Both the position numbers and the translations under genes were made by a program. DNA of 64,000 nt, taken from Limnoperna fortunei (lineage: Eukaryota; Mollusca; Bivalvia; Mytilida; Modiolidae). The DNA lies in the NCBI GenBank assembly GCA_944474755.1, contig OX104115.1, positions 53,944,648-54,008,647 on the forward strand, in the 5' to 3' direction. The notes beneath the pieces are model-generated. The model did not search any database. It was not told the origin of the DNA and saw only the letters and a program-made list of their open reading frames with translations. This document shows, one piece after another, positions 43,706 through 58,200 of this stretch. How positions within the stretch are numbered: position 1 is the first letter of the stretch; each line of letters begins with the position of its first letter.

Positions 43706-46000
43706 CGTCTACAAATTAAGCCCAACACTGTTTGAATTAGATTTTTAACACTGTCAAATTTTTGCTTTCCCTCAGCGGGATTCGAACTCACACCGTTGTG
43801 ACACTGTGGCACCAATTCGCCTGCACTATGTCCAGCGGTCTAGACCCCTCGGCCAAATCCGCTATATAAAAATATAGCTTCATTAACCGGGGTGAATCTT
43901 AGACATAAACATAGTACATGTGTACTAGCGTGTGACGATGGAATTTTCGTAACCAATACGTATTAATCTGACAGTAATCTAATTCAGCATTTTTGTATAT
44001 ATTATATAGGATGACAAAGTTACTTGTCATGCAGTCACAGTAAGTAAATTATATACAAACGTCTAAGTATTGTGACAACCATATAATATATCTATCCAGC
44101 GGATTTCTGAAACATCAGAAATACAGGGTTAATATCAAATATTTATATATACGTCTACAAATTAAGGCCAACACTGTTTGAATTAGATTTTTAACACTGT
44201 CAAATTTTTGCTTTCCCTCAGCGGGATTCGAACTCACACCGTTGTGACACTGTGGCACCAATTCGCTTGCACTATGTCCAGCGGTCTAGACCCCTCGGCC
44301 AAATCCGCTATATAAAAATATAGCTTCATTAACCGGGGTGAATTTTAGACATAGACATAGTACATGTGTACTAGCGTGTGACGATGGAATTTTCGTAACC
44401 AATACGTATTAATCTGACAGTAATCTAATTCAGCATTTTTGATATATTATATAGGATGACAAAGTTACTTGTCATGCAGTCACAGTAAGTGAATTATATA
44501 CAAACGTCTAAGTATTGTGACAACCATATAATATATCTATCCAGCGGATTTCTGAAACATCAGAAATACAGGGTTAATATCAAATATTTATATATACGTC
44601 TACAAATTAAGCCCAACACTGTTTGAATTAGATTTTTAACACTGTCACAATACTTAGACGTTTGTATATAATTTACTTACTGTGACTGCATGACAAGTAA
44701 CTTTGTCATCCTATATAATATATACAAAAATGCTGAATTAGATTACTGTCAGATTAATACGTATTGGTTACGAAAATTCCATCGTCACACGCTAGTACAG
44801 ATGTACTATGTCTATGTCTAAGATTCACCCCGGTTAATGAAGCTATATTTTTATATAGCGGATTTGGCCGAGGGGTCTAGACCGCTGGACATAGTGCAGG
44901 CGAATTGGTGCCACAGTGTCACAACGGTGTGAGTTCGAATCCCGCTGAGGGAAAGCAAAAATTTGACAGTGTTAAAAATCTAATTCAAACAGTGTTGGGC
45001 TTAATTTGTAGACGTATATATAAATATTTGATATTAACCCTGTATTTCTGATGTTTCAGAAATCCGCTGGATAGATATATTATATGGTTGTCACAATACT
45101 TAGACGTTTGTATATAATTTACTTACTGTGACTGCATGCCAAGTAACTTTGTCATCCTATATAATATATACAAAAATGCTGAATTAGATTACTGTCAGAT
45201 TAATACGTATTGGTTACGAAAATTCCATCGTCACACGCTAGTACACATGTACTATGTCTATGTCTAAGATTCACCCCGGTTAATGAAGCTATATTTTTAT
45301 ATAGCGGATTTGGCCGAGGGGTATAGACCGCTTGACATAGTGCAGGCGAATTGGTGCCACAGTGTCACAACGGTGTGAGTTCGAATCCCGCTGAGGGAAA
45401 GCAAAAATTTGACAGTGTTAAAAATCTAATTCAAACAGTGTTGGGCTTAATTTGTAGACGTATATATAAATATTTGATATTAACCCTGTATTTCTGATGT
45501 TTCAGAAATCCGCTGGATAGATATATTATATGGTTGTCACAATACTTAGACGTTTGTATATAATTTACTTACTGTGACTGCATGACAAGTAACTTTGTCA
45601 TCCTATATAATATATACAAAAATGCTGAATTAGATTACTGTCAGATTAATACTTATTGGTTACGAAAATTCCATCGTCACGCGCTAGTACACATGTACTA
45701 TGTCTATGTCTATGATTCACCCCGGTTAATGAAGCTATATTTTTATATAGCGGATTTGGCCGAGGGGTCTAGACCGCTGGACATAGTGCAGGCGAATTGG
45801 TGCCACAGTGTCACAACGGTGTGAGTTCGAATCCCGCTGAGGGAAAGCAAAAATTTGACAGTGTTAAAAATCTAATTCAAACAGTGTTGGGCTTAATTTG
45901 TAGACGTATATATAAATATTTGATATTAACCCTGTATTTCTGATGTTTCAGAAATCCGCTGGATAGATATATTATATGGTTGTCACAATACTTAGACGTT

Positions 46001-46048
<48 letters not shown>

Positions 46049-46440
46049 TATTGTGACAACCATATAATATATCTATCCAGCGGATTTCTGAAACATCAGA
46101 AATACAGGGTTAATATCAAATTTTAATATATACGTCTACAAATTAAGCCCAACACTGTTTGAATTAGATTTTTAACACTGTCAAATTTTAGTTTACCCTC
46201 AGCGGGATTCGAACTCAAACCGTTGTGAAACTGTGGCACCAAATCGCCTGCACTATGTCCATCGGTCTAGACCCCTCGGCCAAATCCGCTATATATAAAT
46301 ATAGCTTCATTAACCGGGGTGAATGGTAGACATAGAGCTAGTACATGTGTACTAGCGTGTGACGATGGAATTTTCGTAACCAATACGCATTAATTTGACA
46401 GTAATCTAATTCAGCATTTTGTATATATTATATATATATA
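43706..46440. repeat. Array of 446-bp tRNA-like repeats in both orientations
   Basis: Two minus-oriented copies, a switch at about 44646, three plus copies with an exact 446-bp period, then after (TA)n at 46003-46047 a minus copy again. tRNA-like parts are at 43768-43862(-), 44214-44308(-), 44858-44952(+), 45304-45398(+), 45750-45844(+) and 46194-46289(-). Each has A-box TTTGGCCGAGGGGTCTAGAC and B-box GAGTTCGAATCCC, most like tRNA-Leu. Acceptor-stem pairing is lost, so these are SINE-type heads or pseudo-tRNAs, not functional tRNAs. Confidence 0.8.
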
Positions 46441-46454
46441 TATATATAATATAT

Positions 46455-49400
46455 ACAATACTTAATAAGCTTGCTGGTTGGTAGACTCTTTAGACTTTTA
46501 TATAATATTTTGAACTACCTGTATTGTGTTTTTACACGATCCCAGTGGACTTATATTATTCCATCACCGAATAAAAAAATACTTTAAGCATTTAGAGTTA
46601 AACGCCACTGATGAGTCTTAAGTAGACGAAACGCGCGTCTGGCGTAAAGAATTTGTCAACTTGGTAATTTTAATTACATCTTGTTGGAATATTTGAGCAA
46701 ATCAAAGTAACAGCACGGCACGTCCCAGGCTGGCGGACTTGGGAAGCAACTATTTTGGGTTAAGTTGGAAATGAGAAATTTCAAGATCAATATGTTACGA
46801 CTTGTTTACGTCATTTATTTATATTGACATTCAATGACTAAGGCCATTCGTTGGTCAGTCTTTGTCTAAATTTTTGACAAGAAACACCGTCATGTGTATC
46901 GTTGCATAATCTTCTAGACTTGTATATTATTTTTTGTTTATGTTGTATCGTCATGTTTGTCGGTCCGATACTTAATAAGCTTGCTGGTTGGTAGACTCTT
47001 TAGACTTTTATATAATATTTTGAACTACCTGTATTGTGTTTTTACACGATCCCAGTGGACTTATATTATTCCATCACCGAATGAAAAAATACTTTAAGCA
47101 TTTAGAGTTAAACGCCACTGATGAGTCTTAAGTAGACGAAACGCGCGTCTGGCGTAAAGAATTTGTCAACTTGGTAATTTTAATTACATCTTGTTGGAAT
47201 ATTTGAGCAAAGCAAAGTAACAGCACGGCACGTCCCAGGCTGGCGGACTTGGGAAGCAACTATTTTGGGTTAAGTTGGAAATGAGAAATTTCAAGATCAA
47301 TATGTTACGACTTGTTTACGTCATTTATTTATATTGACATTCAATGACTAAGGCCATTCGTTGGTCAGTCTTTGTCTAAATTTTTGACAAGAAACACCGT
47401 CATGTGTATCGTTGCATAATCTTCTAGACTTGTATATTATTTTTTGTTTATGTTGTATCGTCATGTTTGTCGGTCCGATACTTAATAAGCTTGCTGGTTG
47501 GTAGACTCTTTAGACTTTTATATAATATTTTGAACTACCTATATTGTGTTTTTACACGATCCCAGTGGACTTATATTATTCCATCACCGAATGAAAAAAT
47601 ACTTTAAGCATTTAGAGTTAAACGCCACTGATGAGTCTTAAGTAGACGAAACGCGCGTCTGGCGTAAAGAATTTGTCAACTTGGTAATTTTAATTACATC
47701 TTGTTGGAATATTTGAGCAAAGCAAAGTAACAGCACGGCACGTCCCAGGCTGGCGGACTTGGGAAGCAACTATTTTGGGTTAAGTTGGAAATGAGAAATT
47801 TCAAGATCAATATGTTACGACTTGTTTACGTCATTTATTTATATTGACATTCAATGACTAAGGCCATTCGTTGGTCAGTCTTTGTCTAAATTTTTGACAA
47901 GAAACACCGTCATGTGTATCGTTGCATAATCTTCTAGACTTGTATATTATTTTTTGTTTATGTTGTATCGTCATGTTTGTCGGTCCGATACGTAATAAGC
48001 TTGCTGGTTGGTAGACTCTTTAGACTTTTATATAATATTTTGAACTACCTGTATTGTGTTTTTACACGATCCCAGTGGACTTATATTATTCCATCACCGA
48101 ATGAAAAAATACTTTAAGCATTTACAGTTAAACGCCACTGATGAGTCTTAAGTAGACGAAACGCGCGTCTGGCGTAAAGAATTTGTCAACTTGGTAATTT
48201 TAATTACATCTTGTTGGAATATTTGAGCAAAGCAAAGTAACAGCACGGCACGTCCCAGGCTGGCGGACTTGGGAAGCAACTATTTTGGGTTAAGTTGGAA
48301 ATGAGAAATTTCAAGATCAATATGTTACGACTTGTTTACGTCATTTATTTATATTGACATTCAATGACTAAGGCCATTCGTTGGTCAGTCTTTGTCTAAA
48401 TTTTTGACAAGAAACACCGTCATGTGTATCGTTGTATAATCTTCTAGACTTGTATATTATTTTTTGTTTATGTTGTATCGTCATGTTTGTCGGTCCGATA
48501 CTTAATAAGCTTGCTGGTTGGTAGACTCTTTAGACTTTTATATAATATTTTGAACTACCTGTATTGTGTTTTTACACGATCCCAGTGGACTTATATTATT
48601 CCATCACCGAATGAAAAAATACTTTAAGCATTTAGAGTTAAACGCCACTGATGAGTCTTAAGTAGACGAAACGCGCGTCTGGCGTAAAGAATTTGTCAAC
48701 TTGGTAATTTTAATTACATCTTGTTGGAATATTTGAGCAAAGCAAAGTAACAGCACGGCACGTCCCAGGCTGGCGGACTTGGGAAGCAACTATTTTGGGT
48801 TAAGTTGGAAATGAGAAATTTCAAGATCAATATGTTACGACTTGTTTACGTCATTTATTTATATTGACATTCAATGACTAAGGCCATTCGTTGGTCAGTC
48901 TTTGTCTAAATTTTTGACAAGAAACACCGTCATGTGTATCGTTGCATAATCTTCTAGACTTGTATATTATTTTTTGTTTATGTTGTATCGTCATGTTTGT
49001 CGGTCCGATACTTAATAAGCTTGCTGGTTGGTAGACTCTTTAGACTTTTATATAATATTTTGAACTACCTGTATTGTGTTTTTACACGATCCCAGTGGAC
49101 TTATATTATTCCATCACCGAATGAAAAAATACTTTAAGCATTTAGAGTTAAACGCCACTGATGAGTCTTAAGTAGACGAAACGCGCGTCTGGCGTAAAGA
49201 ATTTGTCAACTTGGTAATTTTAATTACATCTTGTTGGAATATTTGAGCAAAGCAAAGTAACAGCACGGCACGTCCCAGGCTGGCGGACTTGGGAAGCAAC
49301 TATTTTGGGTTAAGTTGGAAATGAGAAATTTCAAGATCAATATGTTACGACTTGTTTACGTCATTTATTTATATTGACATTCAATGACTAAGGCCATTCG

Positions 49401-51507
49401 TTGGTCAGTCTTTGTCTAAATTTTTGACAAGAAACACCGTCATGTGTATCGTTGCATAATCTTCTAGACTTGTATATTATTTTTTGTTTATGTTGTATCG
49501 TCATGTTTGTCGGTCCGATACTTAATAAGCTTGCTGGTTGGTAGACTCTTTAGACTTTTATATAATATTTTGAACTACCTGTATTGTGTTTTTACACGAT
49601 CCCAGTGGACTTATATTATTCCATCACCGAATGAAAAAATACTTTAAGCATTTAGAGTTAAACGCCACTGATGAGTCTTAAGTAGACGAAACGCGCGTCT
49701 GGCGTAAAGAATTTGTCAACTTGGTAATTTTAATTACATCTTGTTGGAATATTTGAGCAAAGCAAAGTAACAGCACGGCACGTCCCAGGCTGGCGGACTT
49801 GGGAAGCAACTATTTTGGGTTAAGTTGGAAATGAGAAATTTCAAGATCAATATGTTACGACTTGTTTACGTCATTTATTTATATTGACATTCAATGACTA
49901 AGGCCATTCGTTGGTCAGTCTTTGTCTAAATTTTTGACAAGAAACACCGTCATGTGTATCGTTGCATAATCTTCTAGACTTGTATATTATTTTTTGTTTA
50001 TGTTGTATCGTCATGTTTGTCGGTCCGATACGTAATAAGCTTGCTGGTTGCTAGACTCTTTAGACTTTTATATAATATTTTGAACTACCTGTATTGTGTT
50101 TTTACACGATCCCAGTGGACTTATATTATTCCATCACCGAATGAAAAAATACTTTAAGCATTTACAGTTAAACGCCACTGATGAGTCTTAAGTAGACGAA
50201 ACGCGCGTCTGGCGTAAAGAATTTGTCAACTTGGTAATTTTAATTACATCTTGTTGGAATATTTGAGCAAAGCAAAGTAACAGCACGGCACGTCCCAGGC
50301 TGGCGGACTTGGGAAGCAACTATTTTGGGTTAAGTTGGAAATGAGAAATTTCAAGATCAATATGTTACGACTTGTTTACGTCATTTATTTATATTGACAT
50401 TCAATGACTAAGGCCATTCGTTGGTCAGTCTTTGTCTAAATTTTTGACAAGAAACACCGTCATGTGTATCGTTGTATAATCTTCTAGACTTGTATATTAT
50501 TTTTTGTTTATGTTGTATCGTCATGTTTGTCGGTCCGATACTTAATAAGCTTGCTGGTTGGTAGACTCTTTAGACTTTTATATAATATTTTGAACTACCT
50601 GTATTGTGTTTTTACACGATCCCAGTGGACTTATATTATTCCATCACCGAATGAAAAAATACTTTAAGCATTTAGAGTTAAACGCCACTGATGAGTCTTA
50701 AGTAGACGAAACGCGCGTCTGGCGTAAAGAATTTGTCAACTTGGTAATTTTAATTACATCTTGTTGGAATATTTGAGCAAAGCAAAGTAACAGCACGGCA
50801 CGTCCCAGGCTGGCGGACTTGGGAAGCAACTATTTTGGGTTAAGTTGGAAATGAGAAATTTCAAGATCAATATGTTACGACTTGTTTACGTCATTTATTT
50901 ATATTGACATTCAATGACTAAGGCCATTCGTTGGTCAGTCTTTGTCTAAATTTTTGACAAGAAACACCGTCATGTGTATCGTTGTATAATCTTCTAGACT
51001 TGTATATTTTTTGTTTATGTTGTATCGTCATGTTTGTCGGTCCGATACTTAATAAGCTTGCTGGTTGGTAGACTCTTTAGACTTTTATATAATATTTTGA
51101 ACTACCTGTATTGTGTTTTTACACGATCCCAGTGGACTTATATTATTCCATCACCGAATGAAAAAATACTTTAAGCATTTAGAGTTAAACGCCACTGATG
51201 AGTCTTAAGTAGACGAAACGCGCGTCTGGCGTAAAGAATTTGTCAACTTGGTAATTTTAATTACATCTTGTTGGAATATTTGAGCAAAGCAAAGTAACAG
51301 CACGGCACGTCCCAGGCTGGCGGACTTGGGAAGCAACTATTTTGGGTTAAGTTGGAAATGAGAAATTTCAAGATCAATATGTTACGACTTGTTTACGTCA
51401 TTTATTTATATTGACATTCAATGACTAAGGCCATTCGTTGGTCAGTCTTTGTCTAAATTTTTGACAAGAAACACCGTCATGTGTATCGTTGCATAATCTT
51501 CTAGACT

Positions 51508-51510
<3 letters not shown>
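46455..51510 (+). mobile_element. Retrozyme-like tandem array, left (10 units of 510 bp)
   Basis: Unit starts by the TTGCTGGTTGG landmark are 46471, 46981, 47491, 48001, 48511, 49021, 49531, 50041, 50551 and 51058. Units are nearly identical. Each has one hammerhead: 46602, 47112, 47622, 48132, 48642, 49152, 49662, 50172, 50682 and 51189 (44 nt each). There is no open frame. Tandem hammerhead monomers with no protein are the hallmark of retrozymes, non-autonomous retroelements that make self-cleaved, often circular RNAs. Confidence 0.8.
46602..46645 (+). ncRNA. Type I hammerhead ribozyme (representative, left array)
   Basis: Stem I ACGCCA, core CTGATGA, stem II GTCT-TAAGT-AGAC, core GAAA, minimal stem III ACGC/GCGT with virtually no loop, cleavage after GTC at 46639, then TGGCGT pairing with stem I. 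Successive cleavage releases a 510-nt monomer. The near-zero loop of stem III suggests that it works as a dimer across adjacent units. Confidence 0.85.
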
Positions 51511-51577
<67 letters not shown>

Positions 51578-52152
51578 ATATATACAAGCACTTCTACAAA
51601 ATTTACCAGAAACGACAACTAATACAATAAATGTTGTGAATTTTACAACTACTCATGTATTGAGTTTACCGAATGTTTCAACCAATAAACTGTATGTTTC
51701 TTCTGATTTCCATAAATTACCGAATGTTGCTACTGATATACGATGTTTACCGAATGTCTCTACAGATATCCGAAGTTTACCGAATGTTTCTACTGATATC
51801 CAAATTTTACAGACTGTTTCTACCGATATCAATAGTTTACAGACCGCTCCTACTAATATCCAAAGTTCACTAATACCTACAAATTATATTCTGAGTACCC
51901 TTTAAGAAGCCATTGTATTGTAACGTTCATTTGTATCCCCCCCACCCCCCACCTCATTTCTACTCTTTATATTACTGCCAAATTTCACTTTTACTTTACT
52001 TTACCCGTTTATGACGTCATTGTATTGTAACGTTGTTGTTATTGACTTCACATATACATATTCTTGTCATTTGTATATATGCCTTGAATAAAGACGGCAG
52101 TGGTCGTCGAAACGTCGGCAAAATATGGAGATTTTATTTATTATTGTATAGT

Positions 52153-52245
<93 letters not shown>
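51511..52245 (+). mobile_element. Centre piece between inverted arrays, PLE-like
   Basis: Bounded by (TA)n at about 51512-51572 and 52157-52244. Contains the minisatellite open frame (51573-51905) and, near its 3' end, AAGACGGCAGTGGTCGTCGA followed by AACGTCGGC, which folds as a GACG/CGTC stem next to GAAAC, like an eroded hammerhead of a PLE tail. It is probably a non-autonomous PLE relative lying where the two arrays meet. Confidence 0.5.
51573..51905 (+). CDS. Open frame with 10-aa repeats in centre piece
   Basis: A 110-codon frame with five to six copies of a 30-bp unit encoding LPNVSTDIRS and variants (LQTVSTDINS, LQTAPTNIQS). Substitutions keep the frame open and the repeat pattern, so it may once have coded, but the ATG sits in the (TA)n edge and no domain is recognised. 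It could be the N-terminal part of a retroelement protein or a chance-open minisatellite. Confidence 0.35.
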
Positions 52246-52251
<6 letters not shown>

Positions 52252-55200
52252 AAAGAGTCTACCAACCAGCAAGCTTATTAAGTATCGGATCGACAAACAT
52301 GACGATACAGCATAAACAAAAAATAATATACAAGTCTAGAAGATTATGCAACGATACACATGACGGTGTTTCTTGTCAAAAATTTAGACAAAGACTGACC
52401 AACGAATGGCCTTAGTCATTGAATGTCAATATAAATAAATGACGTAAACAAGTCGTAACATATTGATCTTGAATTTTCTCATTTCCAACTTAACCCAAAA
52501 TAGTTGCTTCCCAAGTCCGCCAGCCGGGGACGTGCCGTGCTGTTACTTTGCTTTGCTCAAATATTCCAACAAGATGTAATTAAAATTACCAAGTTGACAA
52601 ATTCTTTACGCCAGACGCGCGTTTCGTCTACTTAAGACTCATCAGTGGCGTTTAACTCTAAATGCTTAAAGTATTTTTTCATTCGGTGATGGAATAATAT
52701 AAGTCCACTGGGATCGTGTAAAAACACAATACAGGTAGTTCAAAATATTATATAAAAGTCTAAAGAGTCTACCAACCAGCAAGCTTATTAAGTATCGGAT
52801 CGACAAACATGACGATACAGCATAAACAAAAAATAATATACAAGTCTAGAAGATTATGCAACGATACACATGACGGTGTTTCTTGTCAAAAATTTAGACA
52901 AAGACTGACCAACGAATGGCCTTAGTCATTGAATGTCAATATAAATAAATGACGTAAACAAGTCGTAACATATTGATCTTGAATTTTCTCATTTCCAACT
53001 TAACCCAAAATAGTTGCTTCCCAAGTCCGCCAGCCGGGGACGTGCCGTGCTGTTACTTTGCTTTGCTCAAATATTCCAACAAGATGTAATTAAAATTACC
53101 AAGTTGACAAATTCTTTACGCCAGACGCGCGTTTCGTCTACTTAAGACTCATCAGTGGCGTTTAACTCTAAATGCTTAAAGTATTTTTTCATTCGGTGAT
53201 GGAATAATATAAGTCCACTGGGATCGTGTAAAAACACAATACAGGTAGTTCAAAATATTATATAAAAGTCTAAAGAGTCTACCAACCAGCAAGCTTATTA
53301 AGTATCGGATCGACAAACATGACGATACAGCATAAACAAAAAAATAATATACAAGTCTAGAAGATTATGCAACGATACACATGACGGTGTTTCTTGTCAA
53401 AAATTTAGACAAAGACTGACCAACGAATGGCCTTAGTCATTGAATGTCAATATAAATAAATGACGTAAACAAGTCGTAACATATTGATCTTGAATTTTCT
53501 CATTTCCAACTTAACCCAAAATAGTTGCTTCCCAAGTCCGCCAGCCGGGGACGTGCCGTGCTGTTACTTTGCTTTGCTCAAATATTCCAACAAGATGTAA
53601 TTAAAATTACCAAGTTGACAAATTCTTTACGCCAGACGCGCGTTTCGTCTACTTAAGACTCATCAGTGGCGTTTAACTCTAAATGCTTAAAGTATTTTTT
53701 CATTCGGTGATGGAATAATATAAGTCCACTGGGATCGTGTAAAAACACAATACAGGTAGTTCAAAATATTATATAAAAGTCTAAAGAGTCTACCAACCAG
53801 CAAGCTTATTAAGTATCGGATCGACAAACATGACGATACAGCATAAACAAAAAATAATATACAAGTCTAGAAGATTATGCAACGATACACATGACGGTGT
53901 TTCTTGTCAAAAATTTAGACAAAAACTGACCAACGAATGGCCTTAGTCATTGAATGTCAATATAAATAAATGACGTAAACAAGTCGTAACATATTGATCT
54001 TGAATTTTCTCATTTCCAACTTAACCCAAAATAGTTGCTTCCCAAGTCCGCCAGCCGGGGACGTGCCGTGCTGTTACTTTGCTTTGCTCAAATATTCCAA
54101 CAAGATGTAATTAAAATTACCAAGTTGACAAATTCTTTACGCCAGACGCGCGTTTCGTCTACTTAAGACTCATCAGTGGCGTTTAACTCTAAATGCTTAA
54201 AGTATTTTTTCATTCGGTGATGGAATAATATAAGTCCACTGGGATCGTGTAAAAACACAATACAGGTAGTTCAAAATATTATATAAAAGTCTAAAGAGTC
54301 TACCAACCAGCAAGCTTATTAAGTATCGGATCGACAAACATGACGATACAGCATAAACAAAAAATAATATACAAGTCTAGAAGATTATGCAACGATACAC
54401 ATGACGGTGTTTCTTGTCAAAAATTTAGACAAAGACTGACCAACGAATGGCCTTAGTCATTGAATGTCAATATAAATAAATGACGTAAACAAGTCGTAAC
54501 ATATTGATCTTGAATTTTCTCATTTCCAACTTAACCCAAAATAGTTGCTTCCCAAGTCCGCCAGCCGGGGACGTGCCGTGCTGTTACTTTGCTTTGCTCA
54601 AATATTCCAACAAGATGTAATTAAAATTACCAAGTTGACAAATTCTTTACGCCAGACGCGCGTTTCGTCTACTTAAGACTCATCAGTGGCGTTTAACTCT
54701 AAATGCTTAAAGTATTTTTTCATTCGGTGATGGAATAATATAAGTCCACTGGGATCGTGTAAAAACACAATACAGGTAGTTCAAAATATTATATAAAAGT
54801 CTAAAGAGTCTACCAACCAGCAAGCTTATTAAGTATCGGATCGACAAACATGACGATACAGCATAAACAAAAAATAATATACAAGTCTAGAAGATTATGC
54901 AACGATACACATGACGGTGTTTCTTGTCAAAAATTTAGACAAAGACTGACCAACGAATGGCCTTAGTCATTGAATGTCAATATAAATAAATGACGTAAAC
55001 AAGTCGTAACATATTGATCTTGAATTTTCTCATTTCCAACTTAACCCAAAATAGTTGCTTCCCAAGTCCGCCAGCCGGGGACGTGCCGTGCTGTTACTTT
55101 GCTTTGCTCAAATATTCCAACAAGATGTAATTAAAATTACCAAGTTGACAAATTCTTTACGCCAGACGCGCGTTTCGTCTACTTAAGACTCATCAGTGGC

Positions 55201-58200
55201 GTTTAACTCTAAATGCTTAAAGTATTTTTTCATTCGGTGATGGAATAATATAAGTCCACTGGGATCGTGTAAAAACACAATACAGGTAGTTCAAAATATT
55301 ATATAAAAGTCTAAAGAGTCTACCAACCAGCAAGCTTATTAAGTATCGGATCGACAAACATGACGATACAGCATAAACAAAAAATAATATACACGTCTAG
55401 AAGATTATGCAACGATACACATGACGGTGTTTCTTGTCAAAAATTTAGACAAAGACTGACCAACGAATGGCCTTAGTCATTGAATGTCAATATAAATAAA
55501 TGACGTAAACAAGTCGTAACATATTGATCTTGAATTTTCTCATTTCCAACTTAACCCAAAATAGTTGCTTCCCAAGTCCGCCGCCGGGGACGTGCCGTGC
55601 TGTTACTTTGCTTTGCTCAAATATTCCAACAAGATGTAATTAAAATTACCAAGTTGACAAATTCTTTACGCCAGACGCGCGTTTCGTCTACTTAAGACTC
55701 ATCAGTGGCGTTTAACTCTAAATGCTTAAAGTATTTTTTCATTCGGTGATGGAATAATATAAGTCCACTGGGATCGTGTAAAAACACAATACAGGTAGTT
55801 CAAAATATTATATAAAAGTCTAAAGAGTCTACCAACCAGCAAGCTTATTAAGTATCGGATCGACAAACATGACGATACAGCATAAACAAAAAATAATATA
55901 CAAGTCTAGAAGATTATGCAACGATACACATGACGGTGTTTCTTGTCAAAAATTTAGACAAAGACTGACCAACGAATGGCCTTAGTCATTGAATGTCAAT
56001 ATAAATAAATGACGTAAACAAGTCGTAACATATTGATCTTGAATTTTCTCATTTCCAACTTAACCCAAAATAGTTGCTTCCCAAGTCCGCCAGCCGGGGA
56101 CGTGCCGTGCTGTTACTTTGCTTTGCTCAAATATTCCAACAAGATGTAATTAAAATTACCAAGTTGACAAATTCTTTACGCCAGACGCGCGTTTCGTCTA
56201 CTTAAGACTCATCAGTGGCGTTTAACTCTAAATGCTTAAAGTATTTTTTCATTCGGTGATGGAATAATATAAGTCCACTGGGATCGTGTAAAAACACAAT
56301 ACAGCTAGTTCAAAATATTATATAAAAGTCTAAAGAGTCTACCAACCAGCAAGCTTATTAAGTATCGGATCGACAAACATGACGATACAGCATAAACAAA
56401 AAATAATATACAAGTCTAGAAGATTATGCAACGATACACATGACGGTGTTTCTTGTCAAAAATTTAGACAAAGACTGACCAACGAATGGCCTTAGTCATT
56501 GAATGTCAATATAAATAAATGACGTAAACAAGTCGTAACATATTGATCTTGAATTTTCTCATTTCCAACTTAACCCAAAATAGTTGCTTCCCAAGTCCGC
56601 CAGCCGGGGACGTGCCGTGCTGTTACTTTGCTTTGCTCAAATATTCCAACAAGATGTAATTAAAATTACCAAGTTGACAAATTCTTTACGCCAGACGCGC
56701 GTTTCGTCTACTTAAGACTCATCAGTGGCGTTTAACTCTAAATGCTTAAAGTATTTTTTCATTCGGTGATGGAATAATATAAGTCCACTGGGATCGTGTA
56801 AAAACACAATACAGGTAGTTCAAAATATTATATAAAAGTCTAAAGAGTCTACCAACCAGCAAGCTTATTAAGTATCGGATCGACAAACATGACGATACAG
56901 CATAAACAAAAAATAATATACAAGTCTAGAAGATTATGCAACGATACACATGACGGTGTTTCTTGTCAAAAATTTAGACAAAGACTGACCAACGAATGGC
57001 CTTAGTCATTGAATGTCAATATAAATAAATGACGTAAACAAGTCGTAACATATTGATCTTGAATTTTCTCATTTCCAACTTAACCCAAAATAGTTGCTTC
57101 CCAAGTCCGCCAGCCGGGGACGTGCCGTGCTGTTACTTTGCTTTGCTCAAATATTCCAACAAGATGTAATTAAAATTACCAAGTTGACAAATTCTTTACG
57201 CCAGACGCGCGTTTCGTCTACTTAAGACTCATCAGTGGCGTTTAACTCTAAATGCTTAAAGTATTTTTTCATTCGGTGATGGAATAATATAAGTCCACTG
57301 GGATCGTGTAAAAACACAATACAGGTAGTTCAAAATATTATATAAAAGTCTAAAGAGTCTACCAACCAGCAAGCTTATTAAGTATCGGATCGACAAACAT
57401 GACGATACAGCATAAACAAAAAATAATATACAAGTCTAGAAGATTATGCAACGATACACATGACGGTGTTTCTTGTCAAAAATTTAGACAAAGACTGACC
57501 AACGAATGGCCTTAGTCATTGAATGTCAATATAAATAAATGACGTAAACAAGTCGTAACATATTGATCTTGAATTTTCTCATTTCCAACTTAACCCAAAA
57601 TAGTTGCTTCCCAAGTCCGCCAGCCGGGGACGTGCCGTGCTGTTACTTTGCTTTGCTCAAATATTCCAACAAGATGTAATTAAAATTACCAAGTTGACAA
57701 ATTCTTTACGCCAGACGCGCGTTTCGTCTACTTAAGACTCATCAGTGGCGTTTAACTCTAAATGCTTAAAGTATTTTTTCATTCGGTGATGGAATAATAT
57801 AAGTCCACTGGGATCGTGTAAAAACACAATACAGCTAGTTCAAAATATTATATAAAAGTCTAAAGAGTCTACCAACCAGCAAGCTTATTAAGTATCGGAT
57901 CGACAAACATGACGATACAGCATAAACAAAAAATAATATACAAGTCTAGAAGATTATGCAACGATACACATGACGGTGTTTCTTGTCAAAAATTTAGACA
58001 AAGACTGACCAACGAATGGCCTTAGTCATTGAATGTCAATATAAATAAATGACGTAAACAAGTCGTAACATATTGATCTTGAATTTTCTCATTTCCAACT
58101 TAACCCAAAATAGTTGCTTCCCAAGTCCGCCAGCCGGGGACGTGCCGTGCTGTTACTTTGCTTTGCTCAAATATTCCAACAAGATGTAATTAAAATTACC

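Noticed and set aside
45040..45060. CTGATG...GAAA near the 446-bp repeat as a hammerhead
   Set aside because: It is a simple hairpin (ATTTCTGA/TCAGAAAT). The CTGATGA core is incomplete and no stem I or III forms.
39306..46289. Functional tRNA-Leu genes
   Set aside because: A and B boxes are present, but acceptor-stem pairing is absent and the T stem is imperfect. The unit is a multi-copy repeat.
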